This document shows positions 61,522-64,000 of a DNA stretch of 64,000 nt, in pieces. Within the stretch, counting starts at the first letter, position 1, and each line of letters begins with the position of its first letter. The notes beneath the pieces are model-generated. The model had not been told where the DNA came from and made no database searches. It worked only from the letters and a program-made list of their open reading frames with translations. Origin of the DNA: Rudanella lutea DSM 19387 (GTDB lineage: Bacteria; Bacteroidota; Bacteroidia; Cytophagales; Spirosomataceae). The stretch is taken from positions 3,061,194-3,125,193 of the forward strand of contig NZ_KB913013.1 of the NCBI RefSeq assembly GCF_000383955.1, read 5' to 3'. The translations under genes and the position numbers were made by a program.

Positions 61522-61758
61522 TTAAATAAGATTAATCAATTTTTGCTCGTCTGCCATTTTCTGCCGAATCTCTTCCACAAACTCAACCGATACTTCAACC
61601 CAATCAGCAATTTGTTCAATGGTGACCGTCGGTATAGCAGATAAATTTCAAACAAAACGTGCTTTGGCTTTCAGCTCATCTCTTACTTCTGCTGTTTCTT
61701 CACTAATCAGATAAGAAACAGCATTTTCCAGTCCAGAAAATGGTTTAATGGTATTCAT
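61522..61758 (-). pseudogene. Small gene with an in-frame TGA
   Basis: From the ATG at 61756-61758: MNTIKPFSGLENAVSYLISE, then ETAEVRDELKAKARFV, TGA (61648-61650, codon 37), and on in the same frame NLSAIPTVTIEQIADWVEVS, VEFVEEIRQKMADEQKLINLI to a TAA at 61522. The joined protein would have 78 residues with one internal stop. Its helix-turn-helix-like tail resembles short proteins I recall from Spirosoma relatives, of unknown function. It lies between the ATPase gene and the antitoxin-like gene, with a gap of only 2 bases to the latter. Confidence 0.65.
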
Positions 61759-61853
61759 TGTCTTGTCAAGTTGTACACTCAAGTTACAGAGTTGCGCCAA
61801 CACCCGCAACTGATTGAAATATTTTCTTGAAGAAAAATGGGTTCGGTTAGCAA

Positions 61854-64000
61854 TCAAAGGGCAATCTTCTGAATCGTCACTTCCAGTTCGCTCCGGTGGG
61901 TGTTCGAGACCCCATCAGGCATGTCCAACTGATACACGTTCAACGCTTTACCGGTGCGCTGCATACTCTCTTTTAACTCGCGGAGCCGTTCGTAATCAGG
62001 CTTGTAGCGACCCACGCGGTCAGGGTCTTCGAGCAGTAACTCTTTCACAATTACAATGCTTTGCGTAAACGTATTGGCCGTTTCGTTGAAGAACGTCATC
62101 GCCTTTACCACGTCGAAGTCCGACACGGGCGCGTCGGAAATGAGTGGGTAAAATGAAGCATAGTTGCGGGTTTTATTGGCCGACACAATAGCCATGATGA
62201 TAGAGAGCTTCAGCGAGCTAACGAGTGAGGTATTCAGGTTGCTCACCTCGCGCCCATCGGCATTCAGGATAGCCGGTCGGTAACCGCCATCGGTGCCGGT
62301 TTCCACAAACCGGATGGTGCCGTAGAAAGCTCCCGTGGGCGCGTTGATGTTGCGGTAGTGTTCATTAGCCGCGTCTTCGAGTTGCCGCACCAACTCGCGG
62401 TACTTGGTATCTTTGACGCGCTTGGCCAACTCGGCCATGTCGAACAACATCTCTTTCTTCTGAATCAGATAGGGCGGTACCTGCCCCTGCGAGAGCACGT
62501 TCAGCCGGTCGTTAATTTGTTTCTGCCGATTTTCTTTCTGCTCTTTTTGCGTCCGGTACTTATCCAGATCACGGCCAAACTTTGTTATATCAGCAATAGC
62601 TCCATCCATCGAGTTCATGATGTCACGTGCGTTGGTGATGCCGCTCGTTTGCTCCTGCTCCTGAAGCTCGCGCATCCGGGCTTCCAGTTCCAGTTTGGTA
62701 GCCCCTACCTGTTCCTGCTTCATTTGTCCGTCGTGCATCGACTGCTGCACCCGGTAGTTGATGCTTTCGATACTGCTCGCCATACCCAGCCCGTTTTGCA
62801 TCAATTGCTTAAAAAACGACTTCAGATTCGTTCGGGGGAGTTCGGGTTGACTAATTTCCGGTTCGGGCAAGAGTAAACTTCGGATGGCTTCGTAGGCATC
62901 ACTGCCTTCGGGGGCCGGTCGGTCGCAAACCTTACAGTGTTCGTCGGCAAGCATTTGCCGGACATACATCGGCTCCGGCACGTTGTCGGGCAGCCGAATC
63001 TGTAGTTTCTCACCCAATTTTTTGTCTAAGTTGGCAATAGCTTTGCGTGTAGCCACGGCCACGTCGTAGGCTTCGTGTTTTTCTTCAAATTTTCGGAGCA
63101 GGAACGTGGTATCCAGCAGCACCCAATTGTCGGTGAAGAGCTTGCGGCCCAGGGTTTCGTTGAACGTATCGGCTTCTTTTACGGCGTTTTCATAAGCCCG
63201 GCGGGCCTGATCGCGGGTTTGGGTGTACTCGTTAATTTTCTGGGCAAACTCGATACTTGCCAACAGCCCGTCTTTCTTTTCTTTGGCAAATTGCTCATTC
63301 TGCAGAGCCGAGGTAATCTGCCCCTCTAATTGGGCAATTTCCCGTTCAAGCAACCGGTATTCAGTTTGCAGTTTCTCAATTTCCTCCTGCCCTTTCTGTG
63401 ATTTTTTTAGTTCCAGATCAAATGCGTTCTTAGCCGTTTCGTAGGCCTTTTGTGTCGCCTGAATGTATCGATCCCAACGGTCAATGTCCGAGAGCTTTTT
63501 GATCACATTCCGGAGCGAGGTCGTGTTTGACGTATCGATCAGGTTATTGATTCCGCGTTCGCCCTGAAACCATACGTAGGGCCGCACATCGACCGGAATC
63601 AGCCATTCCAGCACCTCTTCATATCGGCTCGGCGGGATAGGTTTGAACGAAATGATGTCGTATTCGAATAGCTGAAACTCGCTTTTGGCAGGTTCAACCC
63701 ACTGCTTGGTGCTGGTTCGGCGGATGGTATAGGTTCTAATTAACTGATAAGCTTTGGGGGCGTTGTTGCGGACAGCTTCCACTTCAATGCAAACTTTTGC
63801 TTCAACCGACTCGCCAACAGCACACTGCTCTTTGGCTTTTTCGGACACTAACTCACCTTTAACCACGCTTGTAGGCCTAAGCTTACTTAGGGTTGCGGTG
63901 GTAGCGTTATCCGTAATGCCATCGCCAAACACCCACTGAAAGGCGTCGTAGAGCTTTGATTTTCCGTAGCCGTTGGCCCCAAGCACCATATTCAGCCCTT
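61854..64000 (-). CDS. Rad50/DndD-like SMC ATPase with CxxC hook (5' end outside window)
   Basis: At least 715 residues; the N-terminus lies beyond the right edge (the frame is open: KGLNMVLGANGYGKSKLYDAF). Walker A is GANGYGKS. Two long coiled coils flank a zinc-hook-like CKVC (62925-62936). The C-terminal head has SLVSSLKLSIIMAIV (weak ABC signature) and PLISDAPVSDFDVVKAM (Walker B/D-loop). YVWFQGERGINNLI resembles the FFDGE block of DndD. It may be DndD of a DNA-phosphorothioation system or an ATPase of another defence system; DndB, C and E are not visible. A tight string of small, mostly broken genes follows. Confidence 0.78.
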   Translation of the reverse strand, partial: GLNMVLGANGYGKSKLYDAFQWVFGDGITDNATTATLSKLRPTSVVKGELVSEKAKEQCAVGESVEAKVCIEVEAVRNNAPKAYQLIRTYTIRRTSTKQWVEPAKSEFQLFEYDIISFKPIPPSRYEEVLEWLIPVDVRPYVWFQGERGINNLIDTSNTTSLRNVIKKLSDIDRWDRYIQATQKAYETAKNAFDLELKKSQKGQEEIEKLQTEYRLLEREIAQLEGQITSALQNEQFAKEKKDGLLASIEFAQKINEYTQTRDQARRAYENAVKEADTFNETLGRKLFTDNWVLLDTTFLLRKFEEKHEAYDVAVATRKAIANLDKKLGEKLQIRLPDNVPEPMYVRQMLADEHCKVCDRPAPEGSDAYEAIRSLLLPEPEISQPELPRTNLKSFFKQLMQNGLGMASSIESINYRVQQSMHDGQMKQEQVGATKLELEARMRELQEQEQTSGITNARDIMNSMDGAIADITKFGRDLDKYRTQKEQKENRQKQINDRLNVLSQGQVPPYLIQKKEMLFDMAELAKRVKDTKYRELVRQLEDAANEHYRNINAPTGAFYGTIRFVETGTDGGYRPAILNADGREVSNLNTSLVSSLKLSIIMAIVSANKTRNYASFYPLISDAPVSDFDVVKAMTFFNETANTFTQSIVIVKELLLEDPDRVGRYKPDYERLRELKESMQRTGKALNVYQLDMPDGVSNTHRSELEVTIQKIAL

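Overview
The window is 64 kb of ordinary bacterial chromosome from the Bacteroidota, most likely the Cytophagales (Spirosoma/Runella-like). The grounds are: several exact or near TAnnTTTG -7 elements (the Bacteroidota primary-sigma promoter); a Bacteroidota-type serine palmitoyltransferase; a 60-residue histone H1-like protein; the small Bacteroidota families DUF5522 and DUF2795; an ECF-sigma/anti-sigma/DUF4097 cassette; and moderately GC-rich coding DNA. The species call is inference. No rRNA, CRISPR array, prophage or insertion sequence was seen. One tRNA, Gly(CCC), is present.

Layout. 1-3882: end of sbcD and complete sbcC. 3967-9060: fabI, an esterase, an RsmF-type rRNA methyltransferase, kdsC, ybeY and a Uma2 nuclease. 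9100-13847: a UvrD/PcrA helicase, a second Uma2 protein and a compositionally mosaic unknown gene. 14102-16427: ECF sigma factor, membrane protein (probable anti-sigma) and DUF4097 protein. 16503-21700: cupin, tpiA, aspartyl-protease/PDZ protein, rpmB, DUF885 peptidase and DUF5522. 21819-28910: rocD, tRNA-Gly, gamma-glutamyltransferase, an arginyltransferase-like GNAT protein, an aspartate aminotransferase and biotin carboxylase. 29174-37790: serine palmitoyltransferase, histone-like protein, MaoC hydratase, Tat-exported asparaginase, acyltransferase, small exported proteins, heptose-kinase-like protein and bioA. 37861-47607: AlbA_2 protein, crtZ, glpD, DUF2795, cutC, GH1-like hydrolase, glpK, ispD, queA and a small unknown. 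47799-57991: DUF72, valS, prmA and a 1730-residue exported protein of unknown function. 58162-64000: accessory region.

The accessory region is the most interesting part. A tight plus-strand operon encodes an HNH nuclease, an RNA 2'-phosphotransferase (KptA/Tpt1) and a methyltransferase-HIT fusion in which the middle histidine of the HIT triad is serine. It converges on a minus-strand operon that starts beyond the right edge with a Rad50/DndD-like ATPase carrying a CxxC hook. That operon continues through a small gene broken by an in-frame TGA, an antitoxin-like gene, a PIN toxin broken by an in-frame TAA, and a frameshifted remnant. It looks like a defence island, intact at one end and decayed, or mis-sequenced, at the other.

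A second theme is the large number of long, nearly perfect inverted repeats between genes, with a different stem sequence at most loci. Several begin within a few bases of a stop codon, and at two loci (ybeY and glpD) the repeat arm supplies the stop codon itself.
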